A DNA stretch of 20,000 nt from Penaeus vannamei (GCF_042767895.1 NC_091567.1:549320-569319), one strand, 5' to 3'; positions 7,048 through 16,070 are shown, counted from the stretch's first letter. Notes: generated from the letters alone by a model not told the origin. Numbers and translations are program-made.

Positions 7048-7550
7048 TTGTGGACCGTAAGGGGTTGTGGAGGGGTTGTGGAGGGGAGGAGGGGGTGGAG
7101 GGGTTGTGGAGGGAGGAGGGGGTGGAGGGGTTGTGGAGGGGAGGAGGGGGTGAGGGTTGTGGAGGGGGAGGAGGGGTGGAGGGGAGGAGGGGAGGAGGGG
7201 AAGAGGGGGGGCTTGTATGTGGAGGGGGAGGGGCGAGGGGTGGGGAGGCTTGGGTAGGGTAGGTGGAGGGAGAGGGGAACAGGGGGCTTGGCAGGGTATG
7301 TGGAGGGAGAGGGGAAGATGGGGGGTGGTAGGTGTGGAGGGGGAGGGGCGATGGGGGTTGGTTGGTGTATGTGGGAGGGAGAGGGGGTAGGGGCGACGGG
7401 GGGGACCAGGTAGGGTATGGGGAAGGGTGACAAGAGGGGGAGGGGGCTGGGGTAGGTGTATATAGGAGGGGGGGAGATGGGAAGGAGTCGTGGGGGGGGA
7501 TGGGTAAAGTATATGAAGGGGGAGGAGGGGAGGGGGGGGAGGGGAAGGGT
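7048..7550. repeat. G-rich minisatellite (GGAGGGGTTGT / GGAGGAGGGGGT)
   Basis: Overlapping units of GGGGTTGTGGAGGGGAGGAG type at 7060-7200 change to GGGAGAGGGG, GGGGCTTGG and TATGTGGAGGG units to about 7550. Dense runs of three to eight G on the plus strand make G-quadruplexes likely. Reading frames give Gly/Trp/Arg peptides without domains. Confidence 0.9.
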
Positions 7551-7735
7551 TATTCCGACCGGAGATTTCTCTCTACAGAATCACCGGGAAGTTTTAAGTG
7601 AGGGGAAAGCAACTTATTTATTTCCGAAATATATTCTTATCTGCAGATTTATTTCCGGTTCTCTACTCTGGAATATATTGGGTGAGTCACCGGCAAGCAG
7701 CGGCGCATATTTTCCGCTCAGTGGAAACTTACCTA
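7551..7735 (+). other. complex block with splice-site-like signals
   Basis: About 185 bases of ordinary complexity between a G-rich and an (ATAC)n array. TTTCTCTCTACAG ends at 7578 and looks like a 3' splice site. GGTGAGTCACC at 7681-7691 contains a 5' splice-site-like GTGAGT and a palindromic AP-1-like TGAGTCA. The 103 bases between are open in one frame but I do not recognise the peptide. It may equally be part of a dispersed repeat. Confidence 0.3.
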
Positions 7736-7911
7736 CGGTATACATACATGGATACATACATACATACATACATGTATAGATACATACATACATACATGCT
7801 TACATACATACATATATAGATACATACATACATACATGCTTACATACATATATAAATACATACATACATAATACATACATGCTTACATACATACATATAT
7901 ACATACATACA

Positions 7912-7944
<33 letters not shown>

Positions 7945-8300
7945 GCGTACATACATACATACATAAATACATGCACGCATACATACATACATATATACAT
8001 GCGTACATACATACATACATACATGCGTACATACATACATACATACATACATACATACATACATACATACATACATACATACATACATACATACATACAT
8101 ACATACATACATACATACATACATACATACATACATACATGCGTACGTACATACATACATACATACATGCGTACGTACATACATGCATAAATACATGCGC
8201 ACATACGTACATACATACATACATACATACATGCGTACGTACATACATACATAAATACATGCGCACATACATACATACATATATGCATGCGTAAGCCTAC
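7736..8300. repeat. (ATAC)n microsatellite, about 560 bp
   Basis: ACATACATACAT runs are longest and purest at about 8020-8140. Recurrent ATGCGTAC, ATGCTTAC, ATATATAC and ATAAATAC interruptions occur at both sides. The long Tyr/Ile/His/Thr or Met/Tyr/Val/Cys frames are repeat artefacts. Confidence 0.97.
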
Positions 8301-8371
8301 ATATGTACAAATATGCATATATGCATAAATACATAAATGCATACAAATGTTATATACTTACGGCGCACACG

Positions 8372-8375
<4 letters not shown>

Positions 8376-8411
<36 letters not shown>

Positions 8412-8552
8412 AACACAAACACAAACACAAACACAAACACAAACACAAACACAAACACAAACACAAACACAAACACAAACACAAACACAAACACAAACAC
8501 ACACACACACACACAGATAATGAATATGTGTCTGTCTGTCTGTCTGTCTGTC
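8376..8552. repeat. compound (AC)n-(AAACAC)16-(AC)n-TGTC microsatellite
   Basis: A short (AC)n run at 8378-8404 passes into about sixteen AAACAC hexamers (to about 8498), back into (AC)n to 8514, and after 15 bases into (TGTC)n at 8530-8552. The hexamer differs from AC repeats by one C-to-A change per six bases. Confidence 0.95.
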
Positions 8553-8970
8553 TTTGTACGCACTTATTTATTTACGTTAAAAAAGTACCCAAAAAATTCT
8601 TATTTTTCTCCCTCTAAAGAAATGACACACTCGGCGCCCAGGGCATAGTTGGGCATTCTTTCGCAGCATCTTTCGTGATGACGTGGATGCATTACGTCAT
8701 TCTTCAGGAAGCCGCGGCGACCCGAGGACTTCGCTGAGGAAACGGTTGGCTTAAGTCCTCGCTCTTGAAAGGCTCGCGATGTCAATGGAGTTTTGGAAAG
8801 TTTGTCTTTTCGGGGAAGGAATAGTTGTCTTGGACTTTTTTTTTTTTTTTTTTTTTTGGGGGGGGGGCTGTTTTGTGAATGGGTTTCTGGTATGATTTTG
8901 TATCGAAGGTAGATATTGATGGCTTTATTTTTCTTTAGTTTATTTTATTAAATTTAGTTTTTTATCAACA

Positions 8971-8972
<2 letters not shown>
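8553..8972. other. complex block with T22G10 run and CRE-like half-sites
   Basis: About 280 bases of mixed sequence with several CpGs. ATGACGT at 8678-8684 and its reverse complement ACGTCAT at 8694-8700 face each other across nine bases. T22 then G10 occur at 8836-8867, followed by AT-rich DNA. No gene is recognised; a 61-codon reverse frame over the first part has no domain. Confidence 0.4.

Positions 8973-9043
<71 letters not shown>
8973..9043. repeat. (AT)35 dinucleotide microsatellite
   Basis: Uninterrupted alternating A and T for about 71 bases, self-complementary and able to extrude a cruciform, followed by TGTGTG. Confidence 0.98.
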
Positions 9044-9049
<6 letters not shown>

Positions 9050-9330
9050 AGGGAGAGACAGAGAGAGAGAGAATTAGAGAGAGGAGTAAACAGATAGAGA
9101 GAGTTAGAGTAAGAGGACAGAGAGACAGACACATAGAGAGGGGGGAGGAGTCAATTAGAGAGAGAGAGAGAGAGAGAATTAGAGACAGAGAGAGAGAGAG
9201 AGGGAGAGAGAGAGAGAGAATTAGAAAGAGAGAGAGAGAGAGAGAATTAGAAAGAGAGAATTAGAGAATGAATTAGAAAGAGAGAATTAGAGAATTAGAG
9301 CGAGAGAGAGAGAGAGAATGAGAATGAAAT
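9044..9330. repeat. GA-rich array with GAATTAGA interruptions
   Basis: GAGAGAGAGA runs are repeatedly broken by GAATTAGA (about 9070, 9175, 9218, 9244, 9256 and onward). This yields a loose, variable-length higher-order pattern. Confidence 0.9.
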
Positions 9331-9540
9331 CAACTTGTGTCTTGCGTCTGAGCCATCGGAGGCACGTGTACCAGCATGCACACAATGCCGCTATGCCGAA
9401 TTATCGCTCCAGATTGCAACAGAGACCGCGAGCCATCTAACTCCTTCTTGGCCAAAAAAACAGCGTCGATTCGAGAAGCTCAGAGAATCTTGCAAGAAAT
9501 GAGCAAAATTTCATCTTGCAAAATTGACGTTGTTTATTTT
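9331..9540. other. complex spacer
   Basis: Roughly 200 bases of ordinary-complexity DNA with a 50-codon open stretch from 9376. It has no recognisable domain and runs directly into pyrimidine-rich sequence. I do not recognise a gene or repeat family. Confidence 0.35.
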
Positions 9541-10175
9541 TGCGTTTCTTCTCCTGTTTCTCTACTTTCCTCTTGTCTTGTTCTGGTCTTTTTTTTTCCT
9601 CTTGCAATATCGGATTTTTTTCCCTAACTATGCTTGTTATTGTCGCCTTTTCCTCTGCAATTTTTCCCGTACTATCTCCACAACCACTATTATTTTTTTC
9701 CCTTCTTTCTTTTCTCTATTTCTCTCTCTTACTCCCTCATCCTTCCTTCTCTCCCTCACCCCCTCATCCTCTTCTTTCTCTCCCTCACCCCCTTCCACAT
9801 CCCCTTTCCCTTTAACCCTCCTTATCCCCTCCTTCATCCTCCCTCACTCCCTCCCTCCAACTTTCCTACCTATATCCCTCCCTCCCCCCACCTCTTACCT
9901 ACAACCCTAACTCGTCTCCCTTCTTATAACCCTCCTCACCCCTCCCTTCCTACACCCCCCACCCTGCTCACCCACCTCTTAACCATCTTCCCTACCCATT
10001 TCGTAGCATACTCCTCCATTCCCCCTCCCCACACTCCCTCCCTCCCTCCTCCTCCCCACACTCACCCCTCCACTCACCCCCTCCCTCACACACTCACCCC
10101 CTCCCCACACTCACCTCCCCTCCCTCCCTCCCTCCCCACACTCATCCCCCCCCTCCCCACACTCCCCCACCCTTC
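9541..10175. repeat. polypyrimidine tract, T-rich then C-rich
   Basis: The plus strand is dominated by T and C: TTTTCTTTC-like to about 9740, then CCCTCACCCCCT, CCCTCCCTCC and CCCCACACTC units. The minus strand is G-rich and polypurine. Hydrophobic or Pro/Ser-rich open frames here are composition artefacts. Confidence 0.85.
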
Positions 10176-10405
10176 TACCATAAGAGAAAGATATTGGATG
10201 AGCAATAGGGGGAAAAAGGGTAAACTTGGGGAAGAAGGGAAGAGGAAAAATTTACATCTTGCCTAAGGCGAAATGGGGGGGGGTGGGGGGAGGGAGGGGA
10301 AAGGGGCGAGGAGAGGAGAAGAAGCAAAGAAGTGTGAAATTAGCGAATACAGAAAAGGGGATATTGGATGAAAGGAGAGGCAGTAAGAAAGAAGTGTGGA
10401 TAACT
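10176..10405. other. purine-leaning transition DNA
   Basis: An A/G-rich but not strictly repetitive stretch. The phrase GATATTGGATGA occurs at 10190-10201 and again at 10360-10371, a possible short duplication about 170 bases apart. A G-rich core sits near 10274-10300. No gene is recognised. Confidence 0.4.
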
Positions 10406-10889
10406 TGAGTGAAGGAGGGAGAGAGAGAGAGAAAGAAAAGAGAGAGAGAGAAAGAGAACGAGAAGCGAGACGAGGAGCGGGAGAGAGAAGGAAGGGAAAC
10501 GAAAAGGGAGAGAAAGAAAGGGGAAACGAAGAGCGGGAGGAAAAAGGAAAGGAAACGAAGAGAGAGTGAGAAAAAGGCGAGACGAAGAGCGGGAGGGGGG
10601 AGAGAAACAAACGAAGAGAGAGACACAGGAGAGGAAGGGAGAGAGAGAGAGAGATAGGGAGACAGGAGAGGAAGGGAGAGAGAGAGAGAGAGATAGGGAC
10701 ACAGGAGAGGAAGGGAGAGAGAGAGAGAGAGATAGGGACACAGGAGAGGAAGGGAGAGAGAGAGAGAGAGAGAAAGAGACAGAGAAAGAGACAGAGAGAG
10801 AGAGACAGAGAGAGAGAGACAGAGAGAGAGGGAGAGAGAGACAGACAGACAGAGAGACAGACAGACAGACTAGGAGAGACAGAGAGAGA
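10406..10889. repeat. polypurine GA array with 37-39-bp tandem units
   Basis: GA-rich throughout. ACGAAGAGCGGGAGG-type blocks recur at about 10467-10600. Four units starting CAGGAGAGGAAGGG near 10626, 10663, 10702 and 10741 are spaced 37, 39 and 39 bases, each followed by a GA run and GATAGGGA. The 3' end becomes GACAGAGAGA and GACAGACAGA. Confidence 0.9.
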
Positions 10890-10987
10890 GAGAGAGCCAT
10901 CGTAGGGGGAGCGTGGCACCGTTCCTTTGTTCTTTACGCCGCTGTGTCGCCCCCTCTACGCAGCTCTTTTATCTCGCCCTCGGGACA
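10890..10987. other. short CpG-containing complex island
   Basis: About 100 bases of mixed sequence separate a GA array from an octamer array. Nothing specific is recognised. Confidence 0.35.
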
Positions 10988-11035
10988 GGAGGCGAGGAGG
11001 CGAGGAGGCGAGGAGGCGAGGAGGCGAGGAGGCGG
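10988..11035. repeat. 8-bp tandem repeat (GGAGGCGA)6
   Basis: Six consecutive GGAGGCGA units, the last ending GGCGG. This is a CpG-containing octamer array in an otherwise CpG-poor purine environment. Confidence 0.97.
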
Positions 11036-11084
11036 GACCCTTGACAAGGTCCTTTTTCGCCCGTTTCATTCCGCCATTTGTTAC

Positions 11085-11330
11085 CGGTGGAGGAGGAGGA
11101 GGAGGAGGAGGAAGGGGGATGGGGGAGGAGGAGGAGGAGGGGATGGGGAGGAGGTGAAGGGGGGAGGGAGGGGAGGAGGTGGGAGAGGGAGGAGGGGAGA
11201 AGGAGTGGAAGGGGGAGGAGGGGAGAAGGAGGTGGAAGGAGGAGGTGAAGGGGGAGGAGGAGGAGGGAGAGGGGTGGAGGAGGTGGAGGAAGAGGAGGAG
11301 GTGGAGAGGAGATGAAGGGGAAGGAAGGAA
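11085..11330. repeat. (GGA)n-type polypurine array
   Basis: Triplet GGA runs mix with GGGGGAGG, GGTGGAAGG and GGTGAAGGG units. Strongly G-rich plus strand with quadruplex and triplex potential. The Glu/Gly frames are artefacts. Confidence 0.9.
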
Positions 11331-11755
11331 GAAGGGGGAATTAATATAGAAAAAAATTAGAGGAGGAGAAGGGGGAAGACAAGGGGAGAAGAGAGATTAC
11401 TAGGAAGGAAGAGGAGGAGGAAAGCAAGGAGGAAGAGGAAGGTGAAAAGGCGATAAAGAAAAAAGACAAAAACGAAGTGAGAAGAAGAGAGAATTCTCGA
11501 GATGGAGAAAAGAAAAGAAGACGTAAAAAAAAAGAGAGAGGAAGGGAAAGAGGAGGAAAAAAGAAGACGTAAAGAAAAAAAGAGAGGAAGGGAAAGAGGA
11601 GGAAGAAAGAAGACGTAAAGAAAAAAAAGAGAGGAAGGAAAAGAGGAAAAAAGAAGACCTAAAAAAAAGAGAGAAAGGGAAAAAGGAGGAAAAAAAAAGA
11701 CGTAAAAAAAAGAGGAGGAAAAAAAGAAGCATAAAAAAGAGGCCAAAAAAAGGAA
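11331..11755. repeat. A-rich purine array with about 45-bp AAGAAGACGTAAA units
   Basis: From about 11509 the sequence repeats a degenerate unit of AGAAGACGTAAA, an A-run, then GAGAGGAAGGGAAAGAGGAGG. It appears five to six times (GACGTAAA near 11520, 11566, 11612; GACCTAAA near 11657; GACGTAAA near 11699; a decayed GCATAAA near 11729). A looser AAGGAGGAAGAGG region precedes it. Confidence 0.85.
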
Positions 11756-11918
11756 GCAACACGAGCGAAGCCGACTCCGAAGACAGCTCGGCCTTCTTGC
11801 TTCGAAAATCTTGCATCCGTGTTTGTGTTTTGTTGGCACTACAAAGGATGAAAAAGTGCGAGTTTGAAATAAAAGTTTAAGACCCTTTTCGACATTTAAT
11901 GATCAGAGTCGGCAAATA
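11756..11918. other. complex spacer with AATAAA
   Basis: About 160 bases of mixed sequence, including GAAATAAAAG near 11867. Without any upstream gene the AATAAA hexamer cannot be called a polyadenylation signal. No feature is recognised. Confidence 0.35.
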
Positions 11919-12541
11919 CAGAGGGAGAGAGAGAGAGGGAGAGAGGGAGAGGGAGGGGGTGAGGGAGGGTGAGAGGGAGGGAGAGAGAGGGAGAGGGAGG
12001 GGTGGAGGTGGGAGAGGGAGGGAGAGAGGGAGAGGGAGAGAGGGAGAGGGAGGGTGGGAGAGGGTGAGGTGGGAGAGGAGAGAGGAGAGGGTGAGGGTGG
12101 GAGAGGGAGAGGGAGGGGGAGAGGTGGGGAGGGGTGAGAGGGAGGGGGAGGGAGAGGGTGAGGGAGAGTGAGAGGAGAGGGTGAGGTGGAGGGGGTGAGG
12201 TGGGAGAGGGTGAGGTGAGGGAGGGGGTGAGGTGGAGAGAGAGGGAGGGAGAGGGTGGGAGAGAGGGTGAGAGGGAGAGGGAGGGGGTGAGGGTGGGAGA
12301 GGGAGAGGGTGAGGGTGAGAGAGAGGGAGAGGGTGAGGGTGGGAGAGGGAGGGGGTGAGGTGGGAGAGGGAGAGAGGAAAAGATTTAGAGAGTGAGGGAG
12401 AGAGGGAGAGGGAGAGGGTGAGGTGGGAGAGGGAGAGGATGAGGTGAGACTGAGGGGGAGAGTGTCAGGGAGGGAGAGATTTAGAGAGTGATGGAGAGAG
12501 GGAGAGGATGAGGTGAGAGTGAAGGGGAGAGGGATAAGGCG

Positions 12542-12576
<35 letters not shown>

Positions 12577-12640
12577 GGGTGAGGGAGAGGGAGAGGGAGG
12601 AGGGAAGTAGAGAGGGAGAGAGAGAGAGACCGAATCAGAC
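11919..12640. repeat. GGGAGA/GGGTGAGG purine minisatellite
   Basis: Roughly 720 bases of GAGAGGGAGAGGG and GGGTGAGGTGGGAGA units. The phrase GATTTAGAGAGTGA occurs near 12380 and 12478, marking a possible internal duplication about 98 bases long. It ends in (GA)n and GGGAGGAGG. Leu/Ser/Pro frames on the reverse strand are artefacts. Confidence 0.93.
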
Positions 12641-12706
12641 ACCGAGAGAATAGAAATGGATCTTTTATTGATATAATCTTCGTGAAATACCTGTCGTTTC
12701 TTCTCG

Positions 12707-12707
<1 letters not shown>
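12641..12707. other. short complex spacer
   Basis: About 65 bases of mixed sequence between GA-rich and AT repeats; nothing recognised. Confidence 0.3.

Positions 12708-12768
<61 letters not shown>
12708..12768. repeat. (TA)n then (GA)n compound microsatellite
   Basis: About eleven TA units are followed directly by about twenty GA units, a compound dinucleotide array. Confidence 0.95.
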
Positions 12769-12772
<4 letters not shown>

Positions 12773-12958
12773 GGCAGGGTAACATCTTCATTTGATTGTC
12801 TAGTTGTTTATTTGTTTGTTTTTTCTTATAGTTTTCCCTAAGGAGTAGATCCCCCTCCCCCATACCCCCATACCCCCACACCCCCACATACACCCCCAAC
12901 CTCCCCTTCGAGTCCAGGACAACTTCGACCCCACAATAAATTACAAAGACTTGATGGA
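12769..12958. other. complex spacer with CCCCCATAC repeats
   Basis: Mixed sequence with GTTTATTTGTTTG near 12806, then CCCCCATACCCCCATACCCC and related C-rich units at 12852-12900. No gene is recognised. Confidence 0.5.
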
Positions 12959-13320
12959 AAAATGGGAAAAATCACTGGGATAGAAAAAAAGCGAGTGGAT
13001 AAAAAATGGAAAGAGAGGAAGAGAAAGAGACGGAGGGAGGGGGGGAGAAGGAAACAAGAAATCTCTAAGAATGAGAGAGGGAGAGAGAAACAAAAAGCGA
13101 ATGAGAAAGAGAGAGAGAGAGGAAGTAGAAAGGAATGGGACAGAGTCAAACAGACAGACAGAGACAGACAAACAAATAGACAGAGACAGACAAACAGAGA
13201 GACACACACAAACAAACAGACAGACAAATAGACAGACTAACAGACAGACAGAGAGAGCCAGAGACACAAACTAACAAACAGACAGAGCCAGAAACAGAGA
13301 CAGACAGACAGACGGAGCGC
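12959..13320. repeat. A/G-rich tract followed by (GACA)n
   Basis: AAAGAGAGGAAG-type purine DNA to about 13140, then GACAGACA, AACAGACA and AACAAACAGA units to 13313. The second half resembles the array at 1905-2325 but is shorter and less pure. Confidence 0.9.
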
Positions 13321-13545
13321 GAGCGAAGAAAGCAATCTCGAGGAATATCAATAAAAGACGCCGCCCTCATCCCCAGAGTCAATTTTTTTCTCCCAGCGAC
13401 TCGCCCGCCCATGCCTTCCCGCCCGCCCGTGCCTTCTCACCCGTTGCGGCAACAATTCTCATCCAACCAGTCTTCCTCGGGAAAATGGGGTGGGCGGGGG
13501 GTTGTGGGGGGCGCCGCTTCCTTCGCTCTGCCACTAAGGGGGTGG
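13321..13545. other. complex GC-rich block with an 18-bp direct duplication
   Basis: Mixed sequence containing CGCCCGCCCATGCCTTCC followed at once by CGCCCGCCCGTGCCTTCT (about 13402-13437), an 18-bp tandem duplication with two differences. CpG content is higher than in the flanking arrays. No gene is recognised. Confidence 0.5.
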
Positions 13546-13850
13546 GGGAGAAAAGGGGGGAGGGAGAGGGGTGAAGGGAGGGAAGTAGGGGGAAGGGGGA
13601 GAGAGGTAGGTGTGAAGAGGGGAGGGAGGTAGAGGGATGGAGAAGGGGGAGGGAGGTAGGGGGAAGGGAGAGGGAGGTAGGGGAGAAGGGAGTGGAGGTA
13701 GGGTGGAAAGAAGGAGGAGGTAGGGTGGAGGAAGGGGAGGGGGGAGAAGGGGGAGGGAAGTAGGGGGAGAAGGGGCGATTGCAGGAAGGATCCCCCCTCC
13801 CTTAGGACAAGAGGGGAGAAAGGGAAGGGAGGTCGGACCTTAGTTCCTTG
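13546..13850. repeat. G-rich GGGAGGTAGGGGGAAGG minisatellite
   Basis: Units around GGGAGGGAGGTAGGG recur every 20 to 35 bases with variable GGGGGAGAAGG fillers. Quadruplex-prone on the plus strand; Pro-rich frames on the minus strand are artefacts. Confidence 0.9.
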
Positions 13851-13887
13851 GGGGTGAATAAAATAACCCTTATTTCCCCTTCCAGAA

Positions 13888-14212
13888 GTCAAGTGAGGAG
13901 GAGGAGGGGAAGGAAGAGGAGGAGTAGTAGGAGGGGAAGGAGGAGGAGGAGTAGTAGGAGGGGAAGGAGGAGGAGGAGTAGGAGGAGGAGGAGGAGGAGG
14001 AGGAGGAGAAGGAGGAGGAGTAGGAGGAGGGGGAAGAAGAGGTGGAGAAGGAGGAGGGGAAGGAGGAGGAGGAGGAGGAGAAAGAGGAGGAGGAGGAAAA
14101 GGAGGAGGAGGAGGAGGAGAAGAAGGAGGAGGAGTAGGAGGGGAAGGAAGAGAAGGAGAAGGAGGAGGAGGAGGAGGGGAAGGAAGAGGAGAAGGAGGAG
14201 GAGGAGGAGCTC
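13888..14212. repeat. (GGA)n/(GGAGGAGTA) trinucleotide array
   Basis: GAGGAGGAGG runs are broken by GAGTAGTAGGAGGGGAAGG (13920, 13949) and GGAGTAGGAGG interruptions. Triplet periodicity keeps frames open on both strands (poly-Arg/Glu or poly-Ser/Pro), which should not be taken as genes. Confidence 0.95.
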
Positions 14213-14370
14213 CCCGGAAGATGGGCGGGTCTCCGATTTTTTTTTCTTCTTTTTTTTTCTTTTTTTGAGTAAGAGAGAGAGGGGAAGGAAGGACGGACGG
14301 GTAGGGGGGGGGGCGGAAGGGAGAGAGGAAGGGGAGGGAGGGAGGGGGGATAGAGAGGGGGCGAGGAAGC
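14213..14370. other. T-rich patch and GA-rich tract
   Basis: A short GC-rich sequence, T-runs separated by C at 14238-14266, then GGGAGAGAGG and GGACGGACGGG purine DNA. No gene is recognised. Confidence 0.45.
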
Positions 14371-14540
14371 GCGTTCTTTCGCCACATTAGAGGCACAACC
14401 CAATGCAGAGCGAGGAGACGCGACCTTCGACCTTACAGCACCTTGGCGGAAGGTCGGCGAGCGCACGAGTCTTCGAGGCCCTCCTGACGGGTGTGTCGAC
14501 GTGTTCAGACATGTCTCAGTAACTACAGCGACCACACAAA
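14371..14540. other. CpG-rich complex island with an inverted repeat
   Basis: About 170 bases of CpG-rich single-copy-looking DNA. CGACCTTC near 14439-14446 and GAAGGTCG near 14451+ (before GCGAGCGC) are reverse complements with a short loop. No coding signal can be supported. Confidence 0.4.
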
Positions 14541-14646
14541 AGAAGAAGAAAAAAAAGGGGAAAGAGCGAGGGAAAAAAAGATATACAAAAGGAAATATTC
14601 GTAGACTCGAAAAGAAGAGAGAGGGAGAGAAAGTGAGAGAGAGAGA

Positions 14647-14696
<50 letters not shown>

Positions 14697-14960
14697 AAGA
14701 GAGCAAGGAAGAAAGAGAGAAAGAGAAAGAAAGAGAAAGAGAAACAGACGGACAGACAGAGAGAAAAAGAAAGAGAGAGAGACAAGGAAGAAAGGAAGGA
14801 AGAAAAAGAAAGAAAGAGAGAAAGAAAGAGACAGACAGACAGAAAAAGAAAGAGAGAGAGACAAGGAAGAAAGGAAGAAAGGAAGGAAGGAAGAAAAAGA
14901 AATGAAGAGAGACAGACAAACAGACAAGACAGACAGACAGAAAAAGAAAGAGAGAGAGAG
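14541..14960. repeat. A/G-rich array: (GA)n, GAAA, GACA mixtures
   Basis: GA runs at 14636-14692, then GAAAGAGAGAGAGACAAGGAAG and GACAGACAGA units occurring twice or more (about 14776 and 14852) suggest a 70-80-bp internal duplication. Frames give Lys/Arg/Glu or Leu/Ser/Phe artefacts. Confidence 0.9.
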
Positions 14961-15120
14961 CCGAAACCGCGGCGTCACCGCCTCCGCCGCCTCGGATGCT
15001 GCAGCGGCGCGAGAGCAAATCTCCTTTTCTCTTCTCGGATCTTGTCTCGTGTTTGTACTTCCGGTCTGACGGGCGCTGCTAAAGGGGCGGCGCTCGATCG
15101 AGGGGGCGGGAGGGCGGGCG
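14961..15120. other. CpG-rich complex island
   Basis: About 160 bases rich in CpG, with GCGGCGTCACCGCC, CTTCCGG and GGGGCGGG motifs that resemble ETS and GC-box sites. With no transcript or downstream gene these matches are weak. A promoter is possible but not supported. Confidence 0.35.
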
Positions 15121-15500
15121 TAGAGCGGGCGGGTGGGCGTGTGGGTGGGCGGGTGGGTGGATGGGTGGTTTGGTTTATGGGCGTGTGGGTGGGCGGGTGG
15201 ATTGGTTTATGGGCGTGTGGGTGGATGGGTGGGTGGGCATATGGGCTGGTTTATGGGCGTTTGGATGGGTGGATGGGGGGGCGAATGGGCTGGTTTATGG
15301 ACGTGTGGGTGTGTGATTGGGCCTACGATTTTTTGTATGGGAGTATGGGCTGGTTTATGGGCGTGTGAGTGGTCGGGTGGGCGTACGACCTGCTATTATG
15401 GGCGTGTGGGCGTGTGTTTGTGTGATTAGGTGTACGGGCTGGTTTATGGGCGTGTGGGTGGGCGGGTGAGCGTGTAGATGGGCGGGTGGGCGTGTGGGCG
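15120..15500. repeat. G/T-rich minisatellite with GGTTTATGGGCGTGTGG core
   Basis: Six cores starting GGTTTATGG lie at about 15172, 15204, 15248, 15292, 15352 and 15441, joined by GGGTGGGCGGGTGGAT-like filler. Spacings of 32, 44, 44, 60 and 89 bases grow toward the 3' side. The Trp/Gly-rich frames are artefacts of the repeat. Confidence 0.88.
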
Positions 15501-15554
15501 TGGGAGGAAGTGTTGGCGTCGTGTCCCTTCCTGGCCTTTGTCTCGGGTGTCTTC

Positions 15555-15693
15555 GATGAGTAGGGAGGGGGAGGGGGAGGGAGAGGGAAGGAGAGGGGGG
15601 TGGGAGAGAAAGAGAGGAAGAAGAAGAAGAAGAGATGGAGGGAGAGGGAAATGGAGGGGAAGAGAGAGAGAAAATTGAAAAAAAGGGAGAGGT

Positions 15694-15787
<94 letters not shown>

Positions 15788-15960
15788 AGAGAGAGAAATA
15801 AAGAGAGAGAGATAGAGACAAGTGAAGAGAAAGAGAAAATGAAAAAAGGAAGAGAAAGATGGAGAAATAGAAAGAGAGAGAGAAAAAAAAGGAAGGAGAG
15901 ACAAACACACACACACACGCACACAAACCGAGATAAACAGAGAGGAAATAAAACGAGAGA
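15555..15960. repeat. polypurine (GA)n array
   Basis: GGGGGAGGGAGAGG then (GAA)n and long (GA)n runs with GATAAAGAGAAAG and GAAATAAAG interruptions, ending in (AC)n at 15904-15924. Low-complexity frames on both strands are artefacts. Confidence 0.93.
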
Positions 15961-16070
15961 TGACCTATAACGGAAGACTATTTACTCCGGCCATCTTGGG
16001 GTTCCTCAGGTCCGAAAAATGGACCTTAACTTGCTGATGCCACGAGTTTCAAGGACTTGGCGTGTGTGTG
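15961..16070. other. short complex spacer
   Basis: About 110 bases of mixed sequence between a polypurine and a polypyrimidine tract; no feature recognised. Confidence 0.35.

Noticed and set aside
7800..8346. Tyr/Ile/His or Met/Tyr/Val/Cys repeat proteins
   Set aside because: Direct translations of (ATAC)n; a 4-bp repeat cycles through the frames without stops.
8404..8498. Telomere-type repeat
   Set aside because: The unit is AAACAC, not the arthropod TTAGG/CCTAA or another known telomeric unit, and it lies inside (AC)n.
9376..9627. Small protein-coding gene
   Set aside because: The frame runs from a complex block straight into a pyrimidine tract; no domain, splice context or codon bias supports it.
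11860..11880. Polyadenylation signal
   Set aside because: AATAAA is present but there is no upstream gene or transcript evidence.
13437..14396. Proline-rich protein of about 320 residues on the minus strand
   Set aside because: It follows the G-rich and (GGA)n arrays exactly, and residue content changes where the repeat motif changes.
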